DNA of 64,000 nucleotides from Lotus japonicus (taxonomy: Eukaryota > Streptophyta > Magnoliopsida > Fabales > Fabaceae). This document shows, one piece after another, positions 44,065 through 56,652 of the stretch. The translations under genes and the position numbers were made by a program. The notes beneath the pieces are model-generated. The model searched no databases, was not told where the DNA came from, and saw only the letters and a list, made by a program, of their open reading frames with translations. The stretch lies in contig NC_080042.1 in NCBI RefSeq assembly GCF_012489685.1, positions 11,670,150 to 11,734,149 of the forward strand, read 5' to 3'. The stretch's first letter is position 1, and every line of letters starts with the position of its first letter.

Positions 44065-45213
44065 AAGGAGTTGTATGCTAATGGCTCCAAGTGCGAATTC
44101 TGGATGGAAGAGGTGAAGTTCCTGGGTCACGTCATATCAAGTCAGGGTGTGGTTGTTGACCCTAGCAAAATTGAATCGATTTTGTCATGGGAACAACCTA
44201 AGACAGCAAGCGATATCAGAAGTTTTGTTGGACTTGCTGGCTACTACAGAAGCTTCGTAAAGGATTATGCAAAGTTGACTTCACCGTTGACTCAATTGAC
44301 AAAGAAGAATCAACCATTTGCATGGACGGAGAAATGTGAAGAGAGTTTCCAGGAGATGAAGAAGCGACTGACTACCGCACCAATACTAGCCTTACCTAAG
44401 GAGGGTGAACCATACGACGTTTACTGTGATGCTTCACATAATGGGTTGGGTTGTGTAATGATGCAAGAGAAGAAGGTGATTGCTTATGCTTCGCGACAGC
44501 TAAAGATTCACGAGAAGAACTATCCTACGCATGATTTGGAGTTGGTTGCTATAGTGTATGCTCTCAAGATTTGGAGGCATTACTTGTATGGCAGTACGTT
44601 CACGATCTACAGTGATCACAAGAGTCTGAAGTACTTGTTCGATCAGAAGGATCTGAACACGAGGCAACGAAGATGGATGGAATTTCTGCAGGACTATGAG
44701 TTCGCTCTACAGTATCATCTGGGGAAAACCAATGTTGTAGCTGACGCTCTTAGTCAAAAGGCTATACATGTATCCTCGTTGATGGTCAAGGAATTAGAAC
44801 TGTTGGAGGCATTCCGAGATCTAAGCTTGGATGTTAAGCTCACGCCAGGAAAGTTGTGTTTCGGAATGGTGACCGTGTCGAGTGGACTCTTGGACGAGAT
44901 AAAGTCGAAGCAAGAGACCGATGAAGGACTGATTGAGTGGCGCAAACTTGTTACTCAAGGAAAGGCACCGAAATTCACTATCGGAAACGATGGTATATTG
45001 CGTTGCAAGGGACGAGTTTGTGTACCCAGTGACGCAGCTATGAGGAGATTGATCTTGGATGAAGGCCACAAGAGCAGATTGAGCATTCATCCAGGAATGA
45101 ACAAGATGTATCAAGACTTGAAACTTCATTTCTGGTGGCCTGGGATGAAGAAACAAGTAGCTGAATACGTGTCGACATGTCTGACTTGTCAGAAGGCGAA
45201 AGTGGAACATTAG
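44065..45213 (+). pseudogene. Tekay RNase H and integrase zinc-binding domain
   Basis: RT thumb ([18 protein letters not shown]), then RNase H with [38 protein letters not shown] and the [13 protein letters not shown] motif. An integrase HHCC region follows ([20 protein letters not shown] and CLTCQKAK). A TAG stop at 45211 ends the frame. Confidence 0.88.
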
Positions 45214-45237
45214 AAGCCAGCAAGGAAACTACAATCG

Positions 45238-46316
45238 TTGGATGTCCCTGAGTGGAAGTGTAACATCATCTCTATGGACTTCGTGACGGTGTTTCCCCTA
45301 ACACGAAGGAGATTTGATGCAATATGGGTAGTGGTTGATCGATTGACGAAGACTGCTCACTTTGTGCCGATCAATCTGAACTACAAAGTGGAGAAACTAG
45401 CAGAGATCTACATCGCTGAGATTGTTCGTCTGCATGGTGTACCGTCTAGCATTGTGTCGGACAGAGACCCGAGGTTTACCTCACGTTTCTGGGGAGCTTT
45501 ACAGCAAGCTCTGGGAACCAAGTTGAGATTGAGTTCCGCTTATCATCCACAGAAGGATGGGCAAACCGAAAGGACTATTCAATCCTTGGAGGATTTGCTA
45601 AGGGCTTGTGTGTTAGATCATCAGGGAAGCTGGGATGAGTTGTTGCCGTTGATTGAGTTCACCTACAAAACAGCTTCCATGCGAGCATAGGGATGGCACC
45701 TTACGGAGCTTTGTATGGTCGTAGGTGTCGTACACCCTTGTGCTGGCATCAAGACGGGGTGAACTTGGTCGTTGGGCCTGAAATGGTTCAACAAACCACA
45801 GAGGAGGTGAAGCGAATCCAGGAAAAAATGAGGATTTCGCAGAGTCGTTGGAAGAGTTACGCTGACAATCGAAGAAAAGAGCTAGAATTTCAAGCTGGAG
45901 ATCATGTCTTCTAGCGGGTTACCCCGATGACAGGTGTCGGAAGGGCGATCAAGTCGAAGAAGCTTACTCCAAAGTTTATTGGACCGTACCAAATTACTGA
46001 GCAAGTTGGACCAGTGGCATACAGGATGGCATTACCGCCATTCCTATCCAACATTCATGATGTGCTTCATGTGTCGCAACTGCGGAAGTACATGACTGAT
46101 GATTCTCATGTGATTGAACCTGATGACATCCAGCTAAAGGATGACCTTACGATGGTGATGCCACCCATCAAGATCGTCGACAAGAGCACGAAACACTTGA
46201 GAAACAAGGTGGTGTCCTTGGTGAAGGTTGTGTGGAATCAAGTGACAGGCGACGCTACATGGGAATTAGAAGATAAGATGCGGGAGTCACATCCCGACTT
46301 GTTTGTAAACCCTTAA
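45238..46316 (+). pseudogene. Tekay integrase core and chromodomain-like C-terminus
   Basis: The core has DFVTVFPLTRRRFDAIWVVVD (first Asp), SDRDPRFTSRFW (second Asp) and a Glu-bearing QKDGQTERTIQSLEDLLR motif. A frameshift near 45690 and a TAG at 45912 follow. The last part has KFIGPYQITEQVGPVAY, HVSQLRKYMTD and a chromodomain-like PIKIVDKSTKHLRN to VVWNQVTGDATWELED. In chromoviruses such an end may guide insertion by reading histone marks. Confidence 0.88.
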
Positions 46317-46353
46317 GTTTCGAGGGCGAAACTATTTTCAAGGGAGGTGGTAT

Positions 46354-48189
46354 TGTAAGACCCTACTTTGATGAATAAAATTATTTATTTTAGAATAAAT
46401 GATAGAATGTGACTTGCTTGTGAATTGTGAATTTTCCTTGATGCATCGGAGTGTATAGTATTATTAATATTGAAGTGATAATACTCGGGGGTTAGGAAAT
46501 AATTATGTGTAAGGTCAAGGACTCCAAGATAATTGATTTTCGGTTGCTGGAGGGCCAAGAAGGAGGGTCATACTCGAGTATGTGAAGAGGAGAAGAAGGA
46601 AGACTTGTTTTTGACTAGGAATGCATGGGTTAAGGGGAATATTGAGGGATTATTGCTCATATTCATGGCTGATCAGTTTGTTCAAGGGAATAAAGGAGAA
46701 TAATGAGCCATAAATGCATTGTCTCCATTCAAATGAGTGAAATTTGTGGATGCCCTTACATGACCTAGTGTGGCCGCGGGTATAGGGGTAAAAGGGGGAG
46801 AGTTTTCAACCTTTTGAGAGACAAAAAGGAGCTGAGTGAGAAACCCAAACACATACCCTCATTTTCCACACACATTCAGAAGAAAAAAAGGAAAGAAAGA
46901 AAGAATAAGAGAGTGAGAGAGGGCGGCGGCTAGAGGAGAGAAAGAAGAAGAAGAAGGAGTGAAAGCAAGAGAGATCAAGAGAGAAAGGAGAAGATCAAGT
47001 CAAGGCTGAAGGTGCAGCAAGGAGAGGACTTCTCCATTCATCTATTCCATCACCATTCTTTCATCCTTTCATTCCCAAAAGCTAAGGTAAGAGTGGATCT
47101 AGTGGGTAGAGTCTAGGATCAAAATGATGAGGGTTTGCATGATTTACATGGTTATGGTCTGAATTTCGTGATGATGATGTTGTATGGGGGTTGGGGGCTG
47201 ATCTTATGATTTAAGAACTTGATATGTGCTTCCTTAAACATGATCAAAAGTTGATGCCATGATCACTTGCCATTGATGCCAAACTTGACAATTTTGCCAT
47301 GATTTTGCCTAGAACGAATTATGTGATGTATCATATGCTTAAGGATGATTATGTTGACGATTAACATGATGAGTTTGCTGCTGTATGTGGGCCTAGAGAA
47401 TGGCCAAAATGTTTTAATAAAAAAAAAAGAGAACCCTAGAGCATGGGTGCTCACGGCTACACCCAAAACAAGGGTTTTGGTGGATTTTTCTTAGTCTTTT
47501 GGTGCTATTGATTATTGCTGATCGCTACTGGAATTTTTACCAAATTTGTGATGCTTGTATGATGATATTCTCAATATGTTAATGCTTATCAAATGACCCC
47601 ATGTCATAGGTATGAATTCCATGATTATTCACTAGATTTTGACTAGATTTTCACATGATTTAGCATGAAAAATGATTAATGTTCAGTTCTGGATTTTTGT
47701 GAGAATATGATTGATATTGTTGGCTGGACATTGGCTTGTGAAGTTGGAATGGAAGAAAGGAAGAGTTTTGAAAACCCTTGAGCCCTTTAGGGTTTGGCCG
47801 AGCCACTTTTGTGGTTGTCGGCGAGTTTTCTTTCTTTCGATTCATGCACAAGTATATGTGATAGCTTGATTGATGAGTTTGCCATGATATAAGTACTAGT
47901 ATGCACGAGAATATGATTATGTGTTTTGGTATAGCTTATATGCTGCCTGATTTGGATATTGCCAAAAGGTCGCTCATCCAGCTGTAATTCCTTTTGGTGT
48001 TGTGATTATTTCTGTCGTTTATGTTTCATTATTCGATGATATAAGTGCTAAGAATCTAAGTTGACTTATTAGAGCCTTGAACAAAGAGAAATGAGAACTT
48101 AATCGCTTGCAAGTAGAACGTGATGAAATTGGAACATAGATCTAGTGATAACTATGGACCATGAGAACGATGGTGCCGTTAGAGACAAA
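46354..48189 (+). repeat. Tekay 3' LTR, truncated
   Basis: First ~1.84 kb of the LTR. It ends within the segment matching 40520-40562 (GATGGTGCCGTTAGAGA), beyond which minus-strand SIRE sequence begins. Confidence 0.9.
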
Positions 48190-49523
48190 CAATTGGATCT
48201 TCTGGGTTCTGATTGATGGAACTGTATTTGATGTAGACAGCTTTTCTTCTTGTTCATTTGCAATTGTCTCAGACACGTTGTGGAGGACATCTTCTGAAAC
48301 ATCTGCATTTTTAGAGCAATCATCATCTTCCACCAAACTATTTTCCTTCCTTTCACCTGACTCATAATCTACTATCACATTTACTAATTTCATCATAGTT
48401 TTAGTACAAGAATTAAATACCCTATTTGCTCTCCTATTTGTAGAGTAGCCCATGAATATTCCTTCATCACTCTTAGGATCAAGATTTCTTCTTTGTTCAC
48501 GATCTGCAAGAATATAACATTTACTGCCAAAAACATGAAAGTATTTCACTGTAGGCTTCCTTCCTTTCCATAGCTCATACTGAGTAGAGGATGTTCATGC
48601 TCTAATAGTAACTCTATTATGAATGTAGCAAGCAGTATTCATGGCTTTAGCCCAAAAATTATATGAAATCTTTTTGGCATGTAACACAACTCTGGCTGAT
48701 TTCTGCAGTGTCATATTCTTCCTTTCAACAACTCTGTTTTGTTGGGGTGTGATAGGAGCTGAAAACTCATGACCGATTCCTTTTGATCCACATAATTCAG
48801 AGAATTTTAAATTCTCAAACTCCTTACCATGATCACTTCTAATTCTCACAATGACACAACTCTTCTCATTTTGAAGTTTCAGACAGAGGTTCTTGAAGAT
48901 TTCAAAAGTTTTTTATTTTTCTCTAATGAAATCAACCCAAGTATACTTGGAAAAATCATCAACACAAAAAAACACATACATTTTTCCTCCCAAACTCTTA
49001 ACTTGCATGAGATCCATGTGTAACAACTCAAGGACCTTTGTTGTGGTCTGATGTCGGAGCTTCTTGTGGGACATCTTGGTTTGTTTTCCAATCTGTCATT
49101 CTCCACACATTCTTCCATCTCATATCTTCAATTTTGGCAAACCTCTTATGGCTTCTTCAGTGATGATCATCTGCATACTCTTGAGATTGAGATGCCCCGG
49201 TCTTTTATGCCAAAGGTTTATCTCATCTTCTTTAGTAATCAAGCATCTTGAGGTTTGAGACTTCTCTTGTGAGATCCACATATAACAATTATCTTTTGAT
49301 TTGACTCCTCTCATTAGAACTTCTTGATCATCTGAAGTTACTACACATTCTGTTTTGTTGAACTTCACATTCTGTTTTGCTGAACTTCAATCAAGGCCTT
49401 GATCACAGAGTTGATTTATGCTAATTATATTAGCAGTTAACCCTTTAACAAGTAACACATCAGTCAAATCAGGGGATCCATAACCTACAAGCCTTCCAAT
49501 TCCCTTGATCTTCCCTTTGGCTC
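48190..49523 (-). pseudogene. SIRE (minus) integrase region
   Basis: Reading leftwards on the minus strand from 49520: GAG-preintegrase with HKRPGHLNLKSMQMI and ending TNQDVPQE, then the integrase with EKCMCFFVLMIF-type frames and IRSDHGKEFENLKF (second Asp), APITPQQNRVVERKNMTLQ (Glu), and FWAKAMNTACYIHNRV. After integrase come the FHVFGSKCYILADREQRR motif and an acidic linker to 48190, where the Tekay 3' LTR begins. Frameshifts and stops abound. RT is missing because of the deletion at the Tekay boundary. Confidence 0.85.
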
Positions 49524-50320
49524 TGAAGAAAATTAATAAAGAAGTAATTTGCATGAAGAACAGAACCTCAAGTTTGCAAACACAAGAATATTAAAAATCC
49601 TAAGACTAACTAGGGAGTTTAGCAACTCATACTAGAAAAGAAGGAGAGATAGGAGGTGGAGGTGAGGTGAGGTGAGATGGTGGTGAGGTGGTCATGGAGA
49701 GGTGGTGTCTAACAAAAGCCTAAACCTCACTTATTTATACTAATAAATAAACTTGTCCACCAAGTAACAATTTCTTGTTATCTAAATCTTCACAAAATCG
49801 GGCCCACAGATAGGAGTAAGCTGCTTAACACTCAGGCATTCGCGGGTCTCAGAAGAAGTCTGAATCTTCAATCGAGGTAAACATAAGAGTTGTAGCTCTT
49901 TAAGTCAGCTTCGCGGGAATTCAATCGGATCCTAATTCAGAGTTCTGTAGCCCAAGATATGATCATTTTAGTGCAGACTGTTCGAGACTCACAGGATTAG
50001 CGACAACAACTTTGCAAGGAAATTATGACCAAGTTAGAGGTTGATTCCCGCATTGTTCTGAACATGCAAGTTGTAGGAATTCGAGTTATCTTTCCAACGA
50101 TATATTATTCACTCTATTTAGATATTTGTAGCTCCAGATTCAACCTATTATTGAAAAACAGTCACATAAACTAAAAGTGTAGAATTAAGCATTTTTCCAT
50201 GAATAATCCAAATATGCACTAATGGTCAAAACATGTCTAACTCATAACAATAAAGAACAAAAGTGTATATAATGAAGCTTAGAAAGACACACATGAAGTG
50301 CATCAATTATGCGCTTATCA
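49524..50320 (-). mobile_element. Solo LTR (797 bp) in SIRE protease/integrase junction
   Basis: On the minus strand it begins TGATAAGCGCATAATTG and ends TTTTCTTCA. The duplication GGCTC (plus strand) flanks it at 49519-49523 and 50321-50325. The interrupted SIRE frame resumes on the other side (GDGA then KGKIKGIG). A TATA-like GTATAAATAAG on the minus strand near 49740-49730 suggests this orientation. A run of TGAGGTGAGGTGAG repeats lies near 49660. No internal part remains, so the element was lost by LTR-LTR recombination or deletion. Family not identified. Confidence 0.85.
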
Positions 50321-50325
50321 GGCTC

Positions 50326-51745
50326 CATCTCCAAAAGTGATATAGCTGCTAGAGTGACCCTTGACATCTTCTAGATAGCTCTTGTCTCCTGTCATGCGTC
50401 TTGAGCATCCACTATCAAAATATCATTCTTCCCTTGATGAAGCTCTGAAGGGTGTGTGAGATTTGAGACTTGAAAACTCACCCTTGGGCTTCCATTCTTC
50501 TTCACCTGTGTACTTTCTGAAATTCTTGACTGATTTGGTATCTGAGGGTAACCATATAGCTTGAAGTAGTAAGGCCTTATATGACAATTTCTCCCACAAT
50601 AATGACATCTCCATAGGGGACTTTTGACACTTTTGTACTAAGGATTCACATTTTGAGGCACATGTTGTGACATCTATCCTGACACTAGGTAGTTGCTTGG
50701 TTTCTTGAACTCAGATTGTGTTGCAACAACTACAAATTTCTTTGATCCCTTCTGACCTTCCTTGTTAGGAGCCATGTAATCAAAACCAATATCCTTCAAA
50801 ATTCTCCCTTGTTTGCTTGTTTCTTTAAGAATTTCATCAAGCATGTCAGAACCATTGTTCAACATTCGATGTGATTTGTGTGTGGCTAAAAGCTTGTTCT
50901 TTTGAGATCCTACTTCCTCTTGTAGCCTTGCATTAATACATATCAAATTTACCTTTTCAAGAGTATCAATATCTTCTACCTTTGATTTCCAGTCATCAAG
51001 CTCTTCTTTCAGCTTAGTACTGATCTCATACAGTTTTTCTTTTTGAGAAGTGAGTTGTTCTATTTTGCTTTCCTGCTCTCTCACAAGTTTACATGCTTCC
51101 TTCCACTTGTTATGCAATAACTTATATGTCTCAAGTAGATCTTCATCTGTTATATCCTCATCACTAGTATCAGTTTCATAAACCGTTCCAGAGAAAGCAG
51201 TAACTTTGTTAGCAAAAACCTCATCTTCCTCATCTGTGTCTTCATTTGACCAGGTTACCAGCATGCCTTTCTTCTACTTTTTAAGATAGGTGGCACATTT
51301 AGTTCTAATGTGACCATAACCTTCACATTCATGACACTGCACCCTTCTATTCTGACTAGATTTGTCTTCTTCTTTGGTCTTTCGCTGAAAGTTAGAGGAT
51401 TTAGGGTTTTCGAACCTCATGTCCTCAACATTAGACCTTGTTCTCCTGTCTATCTTTCTCAATGCTCTATTAAATTTTCTACCAAGAAGAGCTAGTGCTT
51501 CAGAGAGGTTTTCACCTTCACAATCAATATCATCATCCTCGTCAGTGTTTGACACAAAAGCAATACTCTTGTTTTTCTTCTCAGTCTTGTCACGAAAAGT
51601 TAGCTCATATGTTTACAAAGATCCAATGAGTTCATCAACCTTCATGCTACTGATGTCTTGAGCTTCCTCAGTTGCAATGATTTTCAAAGCAAATTTCTTG
51701 GGCAAGGACCTCAAAATTTTCCTCAAAAGTTTCTCATATGGCATA
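50326..51745 (-). pseudogene. SIRE (minus) gag and protease start
   Basis: Reading leftwards from 51745: PYEKLLRKILRSLPKKF, an acidic SNTDEDDDIDCEGENL segment and the zinc knuckle QCHECEGYGHIRTKC. A long coiled gag tail follows (MLVTWSNEDTDEEDEVFANK, ESKIEQLTSQKEKLYE). The protease active site YFDSGCSR and the FGDGA motif lie next to the solo LTR. Stops at about 51616 and 51274 and other shifts break it. The upstream gag and 5' LTR lie beyond the plus-strand SIRE inserted at 51746. Confidence 0.85.
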
Positions 51746-52947
51746 TGTAAGATCAAGTTTTGATCGAGTAGTACAACTCTATGTTTTGATGATTACAAGT
51801 TAACATTTTAGTATGAACAATTATGGTACTCTAACGTGTTTTTCTGAGTGTGCTATTTACAGGCTCTGACCTCAATTCAATCTCACACAAATCAGAAGCA
51901 CTGTGCATAAAGAGTGACCCAAGCAACGCTTTCGCAACATCTATGTTCACTCTGAACAGTAGAAACGCTTCAGAAGATCTGAAGTCATACAAGCTCTGAT
52001 ATGGACTCAGTCACTTGAAGTTCTGAAGATCCAGACATTCTGACAACCAAGAAACTCTGAAGGTTCAGATGTTCTGATGGTGTAGAAGACTCTGAAGATC
52101 CAGAAGCTGAAAAGTAGAAACTCTGATGTCTAGAAGCAAGATGACTCTGAAGACCATGTACTTCCCTCTGAGTTCAGAATCAGAAGATACAACGGTCAGA
52201 GGATCTCTGCTTCCCTCTGACTCTGATCAACGAGCTTCACAAGTTCCAATATGAAGCATTCTCCTGATCAGAAGTCTACTAGGTTTAAAGGTCAAGTCAC
52301 TATCCAAGTACAAAAGCAAATGTACTATCCTGACGACCTACCTAACATTCTCAGCCACAGCAGAAGCTGGAATTTCCAGAACTGCCCTCCAACGGTAGCA
52401 TTCCCATGCAGCGTTCAAACCCTAATCCTTGGAGTATAAATAGAGGCTGAAGATTGAAAGATGCGGTTGGAAGAATCTCACACGCGCAAGCTATATTCAA
52501 ACTTTCTAAGCATTCTTTCATCTGAATTCACTGTGTTTACTCTTAGCTTTTCAGAAGCAAATTCTTTGTAAACATTCTTTCTTAAACAGTTGTTTAGTTA
52601 CCTTTAGGAGATCAAGTTTGATCGGATCCTAGAGAAGACTAAGAGAATGAATCTTAGTGTGAGCTAAGTCAGTGTATTGTTAGTCACTTGTAGGTTTCAA
52701 GTGCAGTTGTAACAATTACCTGATTAGTGGATTGCCTTCATTCTAAGAAGGAAGAAATCACCTTAACGGGTGGACTGGATTAGCTTGAGTGATTTATCAA
52801 GTGAACCAGGATAAAATCCTTGTGTGCTTTTCTATCTCTTATCTTAAGCACTTTGTTCTCGAAAGATTTGTTAAAATCTTTAAGGTGGAAGTTTTATTCT
52901 GAAAACGTTATTCAAACCCCCCCTTTCTACCGTTTTTCATACCTTCA
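51746..52947 (+). repeat. SIRE (plus) 5' LTR
   Basis: Begins TGTAAGATCAAGTTTTGATC (a near-palindrome) and ends at CATACCTTCA before the primer site. 1,202 bp. A TATA-like GTATAAATAG is at about 52434-52443. The left target sequence would be GCATA (51741-51745) but the right copy is outside the window. Confidence 0.75.
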
Positions 52948-52949
52948 AT

Positions 52950-52961
52950 TGGTATCAGAGC
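52950..52961 (+). promoter_or_regulatory. SIRE (plus) primer-binding site
   Basis: TGGTATCAGAGC, complementary to initiator tRNA-Met, two bases after the LTR end and 58 bp before the gag ATG. Confidence 0.85.
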
Positions 52962-53019
52962 GCAAGTTCTGATTACCACACGTAACAGTGTTCAGTGATC
53001 CGTGCCAGTGTGAAAAACA

Positions 53020-54261
53020 ATGGCTACCACCAGTGAAACGCAAAAAGATGGTTACAATGCAAAGCCTCTCATGTTCGATGGTCAAAGGTTCGAATATTGG
53101 AAAGATAGACTTGAAAGTTTCTTTCTAGGTTTCGATGCAGATCGTTGGGATATTATTGTGGATGACTATGAGCGTCCAGTTGATGAAGAGGGCAAGAAGA
53201 TCCCAAGGTCAGAGATGACTGCAGATCAAAAGAAGCTTTACTCACAACATCACAAAGCTAGAGCAATTCTTCTAAGTGCTATCTCTTATGAAGAGTACCA
53301 GAAGATTACAGATCGTGAGTATGCTAAGGGCATCTTTGAATCCCTGAAGATGTCTTATGAAGGAAACAAGAAAGTCAAAGAATCAAAGGCGTTGTTTTTG
53401 ATCCAAAAGTATGAATCCTTCATCATGGAGCCAAACGAGTCCATTGAAGAAATGTTTTCCATATTTAAGTTGCTTGTAGCTGGAATACGACCTCTCAACA
53501 AGAGCTACACAACAAAAGATCATGTCATAGGGGTCATCAGAAGTCTTCCTGAAAGCTGGATGCCCTTGGTGACTTCAATAGAGCTTACGAGAGATGTTGA
53601 GCGTATGAGTTTAGAAGAACTCATCAGCATACTGAAGTGTCATGAGCTGAAGCGCTCAGAGATGCAAGATCTGAGGAAGAAGTCAATAGCCTTGAAATCC
53701 AAATCTGAGAAGGCTAAAGCTGAGAAGTCAAAAGCTCTCCAAGCTGAAGCAGAAGAATCTGAAGAAGCATCAGAAGATTCTGATGAAGATGAGCTGACTC
53801 TGATCTCTAAAAGACTCAACCGCATCTGGAAGCACAAGCAAAGCAAGTACAGAGGCTCTAGAAAGGCCAAAGGAAAGTCTGAATCCTCAGGTCAGAAGAA
53901 GTCCTCAATTAAGGAAGTCACATGCTTTGAGTGCAAAGAATCAGGGCACTACAAAAGTGACTGTCCAAAGTTGAAGAAGGACAAGAGGCCAAAGAAGCAC
54001 TTCAAGACCAAGAAAAGTCTGATGGTGACTTTTGACGAATCAGAGTCAGAGGATGTTGACTCTGATGGTGAAGTCCAAGGACTCATGGCTATTGTCAAAG
54101 ACAAAGGAGCAGAGTCAAAGGATGTTGTTGACTCTGACTCAGAATCAGAAGGAGATCCTAACTCAGATGATGAAAATGAGGTATTCGCTTCTTTCTCAAC
54201 CTCTGAACTGAAACATGCTTTGTCTGATATCATGGATAAGTATAACTCTTTATTGTCTTAG
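53020..54261 (+). pseudogene. SIRE (plus) gag
   Basis: Frame from ATG 53020 (MATTSETQKDGYNAKPLMF) to a TAG at 54259-54261 (413 aa). It contains the UBN2/gag domain (LMFDGQRFEYWKDRLESFF, KALFLIQKYESFIM, LTRDVERMSLEELISILK), then a Lys/Glu/Ser region, the zinc knuckle CFECKESGHYKSDCP and a very acidic tail. The stop lies in the coiled gag tail that continues as HKKLKKDLSAASKTPSEHEK to a second stop at 54556, and then as PYMPKAKSLYECFVPSGT. It is therefore a premature stop rather than the natural gag end. It would form the particle core. Confidence 0.85.
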
Positions 54262-54814
54262 CATAAAAAGTTGAAAAAGGACTTATCTGCTGCTTCTAAG
54301 ACTCCTTCTGAACATGAGAAAATCATTTCTGATTTGAAAAATGATAACCATGCTTTAGTGAATTCTAACTCTGTGCTTAAGAATCAAATTGCTAAGTTAG
54401 AAGAAGTTATTGCCTGCGATGCCTCTGATAGTAAGCATGAATCTAAGTATGAAAAATCTTTTCAAAGATTCATGGCTAAAAGCGTAGACAGAAGCTTAAT
54501 GGCTTCAATGGTCTATGGCGTAAGCAGAAATGGAATGCATGGCATTGGCTATTCTTAACCAATTAGAAATGAGCCTTATATGCCTAAAGCTAAATCTTTG
54601 TATGAATGCTTTGTTCCCTCTGGTACCATATTGCCTGATCCTTTACCTGCTGAAGTTGCTAAACCTCCTCTTAAAAAGGGATCTTTCTCCATATCTAAAT
54701 ATCATGCAAAAGTTCCTTTACATTACCATGTTGAGAAACCCAAGGTGATCAGAACCTCTGGGGTAACTAACAAGAGAGGACCCAGAAAGTGGGTACCTAA
54801 GGATAAGATTATCT
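54262..54814 (+). pseudogene. SIRE (plus) gag tail and gag-pol linker
   Basis: Continuation of gag in the same frame after the premature TAG. The coiled-coil part reads SDLKNDNHALVNSNSVLKNQ and ends at a TAA (54556). Then AEVAKPPLKKGSFSISKYHAK and VTNKRGPRKWVPKDKIIY lead into the protease. A one-base shift near 54860 is needed to reach the protease frame. Confidence 0.75.
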
Positions 54815-56169
54815 ATGTTGCAGATATCCTTGATAGCTCCACTGAAACATCAATCATGGTATCTGGACAGTGGACGCTCGCGTCACATGACGGGAGAAAG
54901 GCATATGTTCCAAGAGCTAAAACTTAAGCCTGGAGGCGAAGTTGGCTTTGGTGGCAACGAGAAGGGTAAAATTGTTGGTACTGGTACTATTTGTGTAGAT
55001 AGTAGTCCATGCATTGACAATGTTTTATTGGTAGACGGCTTAACTCATAACTTATTGTCTATAAGTCAATTAGCTGACAAGGGTTATGATGTTATCTTCA
55101 ATCAAAAGTCATGCCGGGCTGTAAGTCAGATCGATGGCTCTGTTCTGTTTAACAGCAAGAGGAAGAACAACATTTATAAGATTAGATTATCTGAGTTGGA
55201 GGCTCAGAATGTGAAGTGCCTTCTGTCTGTTAATGAAGAGCAATGGGTATGGCATAGACGGTTAGGGCATGCCAGTATGAGAAAGATTTCTCAGCTGAGC
55301 AAGCTAAACCTTGTCAGGGGCTTACCCACTCTGAAGTTCTCTTCATACGCTCTTTGTGAAGCATGTCAGAAAGGCAAATTCATAAAAGTCCCTTTCAAGG
55401 CAAAGAATGTTGTCTCAACCTCAAGGCCGTTGGAACTTCTGCATATCGACCTATTTGGACCACTGAAAACTGAGTCTATAGGTGGCAAGAGATATGGGAT
55501 GGTCATTGTTGACGACTATAGCCGCTGGACATGGGTAAAATTTCTAACCTGCAAGGATGAGTCTCATGCTGTGTTCTCTACCTTCATAGCCCAAGTGCAA
55601 AACGAGAAGGCTTGTAGGATCGTGCGTGTCAAAAGTGACCATGGTGGAGAGTTTGAGAATGACAAGTTTGAGAGTCTGTTTGATTCCTATGGAATTGCAC
55701 ATGATTTCTCTTGTCCCAGAACTCCTCAACAAAATGGTGTTGTTGAAAGGAAGAGCAGAACTCTTCAGGAGATGGCTAGAACCATGCTCCAAGAAACTAG
55801 CCTGGCTAAGCACTTCTGGGCAGAGGCAGTAAACACAGCGTGTTACATTCATAACAGAATCTCTGTGAGACCAATTTTGAATAAGACTCCCTATGAATTG
55901 TGGAAGAATATAAAACCCAACATTTCTTATTTTCATCCTTTTGGTTGTGTTTGTTATGTTCTTATTACTAAGGATAGATTGCATAAATTTGATGCTAAGT
56001 CTTCTAAATGTCTATTACTTGGTTACTCTGAGAGATCTAAAGGTTTTAGATTCTATAATACTGATGCTAAAAAAATTGAAGAATCTATTCATGTCAGATT
56101 TGACGATAAGCTTGACTCTGACCAGTCAAAGCTAGTTGAGAAATTTGCAGATTTAAGTATAAGTGTTTC
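54815..56169 (+). pseudogene. SIRE (plus) protease and integrase
   Basis: Protease active site WYLDSGRSRHMTG (Arg where Cys is usual in SIRE), then FGGNEKGKIVGTGTI. The GAG-preintegrase HRRLGHASMRKISQL and CEACQKGKF follow. The integrase core has LLHIDLFGPLKTES (first Asp), VKSDHGGEFENDKF (second Asp) and PRTPQQNGVVERKSRTLQ (Glu), and continues through FWAEAVNTACYIHNRISVRP, YFHPFGCVCYVL and KSSKCLLLGYSER. The open frame runs into the solo LTR at 56170. Confidence 0.88.
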
Positions 56170-56652
56170 TGTAACACCCCGATTTCGGTGGCGTCACTTT
56201 AGTAACCAAAAAATAAACTTTATGCGGAAAAACGTGAATATATTTTTTTTCAATGATATAAACAAGACTGAAGTAAATAAAACCCAAAAGCGAAAGACAA
56301 CAGAACTAATCTACAATATATATAACAGCCCCCGCTGTAAGTAGCAACCTCGTCACGAGTAACCTCCAGTGACGGAAAGTAGAAAGAGTAGCGCCCGTAG
56401 GCAATATGTACAAACTGAAAATAAAGGTTAAGTGTCCGCAACACAAACCTCAAAAATGAGAATAAGTTGGCCCAATGGCCTGAAAAGAAGACCTCCTAAA
56501 TCCAACCAACTCTCTGTGATTCCCGTAAGGAAACCACACAAAAAGCTATAGGTGGGAAACTACCCTGTCCCAAAGGAAACAAATGACAGTCAGAGCTAAG
56601 ACTCTACTCCTACACTAATCCTATCTCGAGGAGCTCACACTAACACTAAAAC

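Larger units (their letters stand above)
38723..48189 (+). mobile_element. Ty3/gypsy chromovirus, Tekay type, 3'-truncated
   Basis: The 5' LTR spans 38723-41678 (TGTAAGACCC...GGGCGTTACA, 2,956 bp). Primer site TGGTATCAAAGC follows at 41682, with gag, protease, RT, RNase H and integrase with a C-terminal chromodomain-like segment to 46316. A polypurine tract AAGGGAGGTGG precedes the 3' LTR at 46354. The 3' LTR matches the 5' LTR to about 48189 and then ends abruptly in SIRE integrase-linker sequence, so about 1.1 kb is gone. It sits in a minus-strand SIRE: RNase H on the left, integrase region on the right. Long LTRs and the chromodomain fit the Tekay (Del) lineage. All enzymes are broken by stops and frameshifts. 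Confidence 0.9.
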
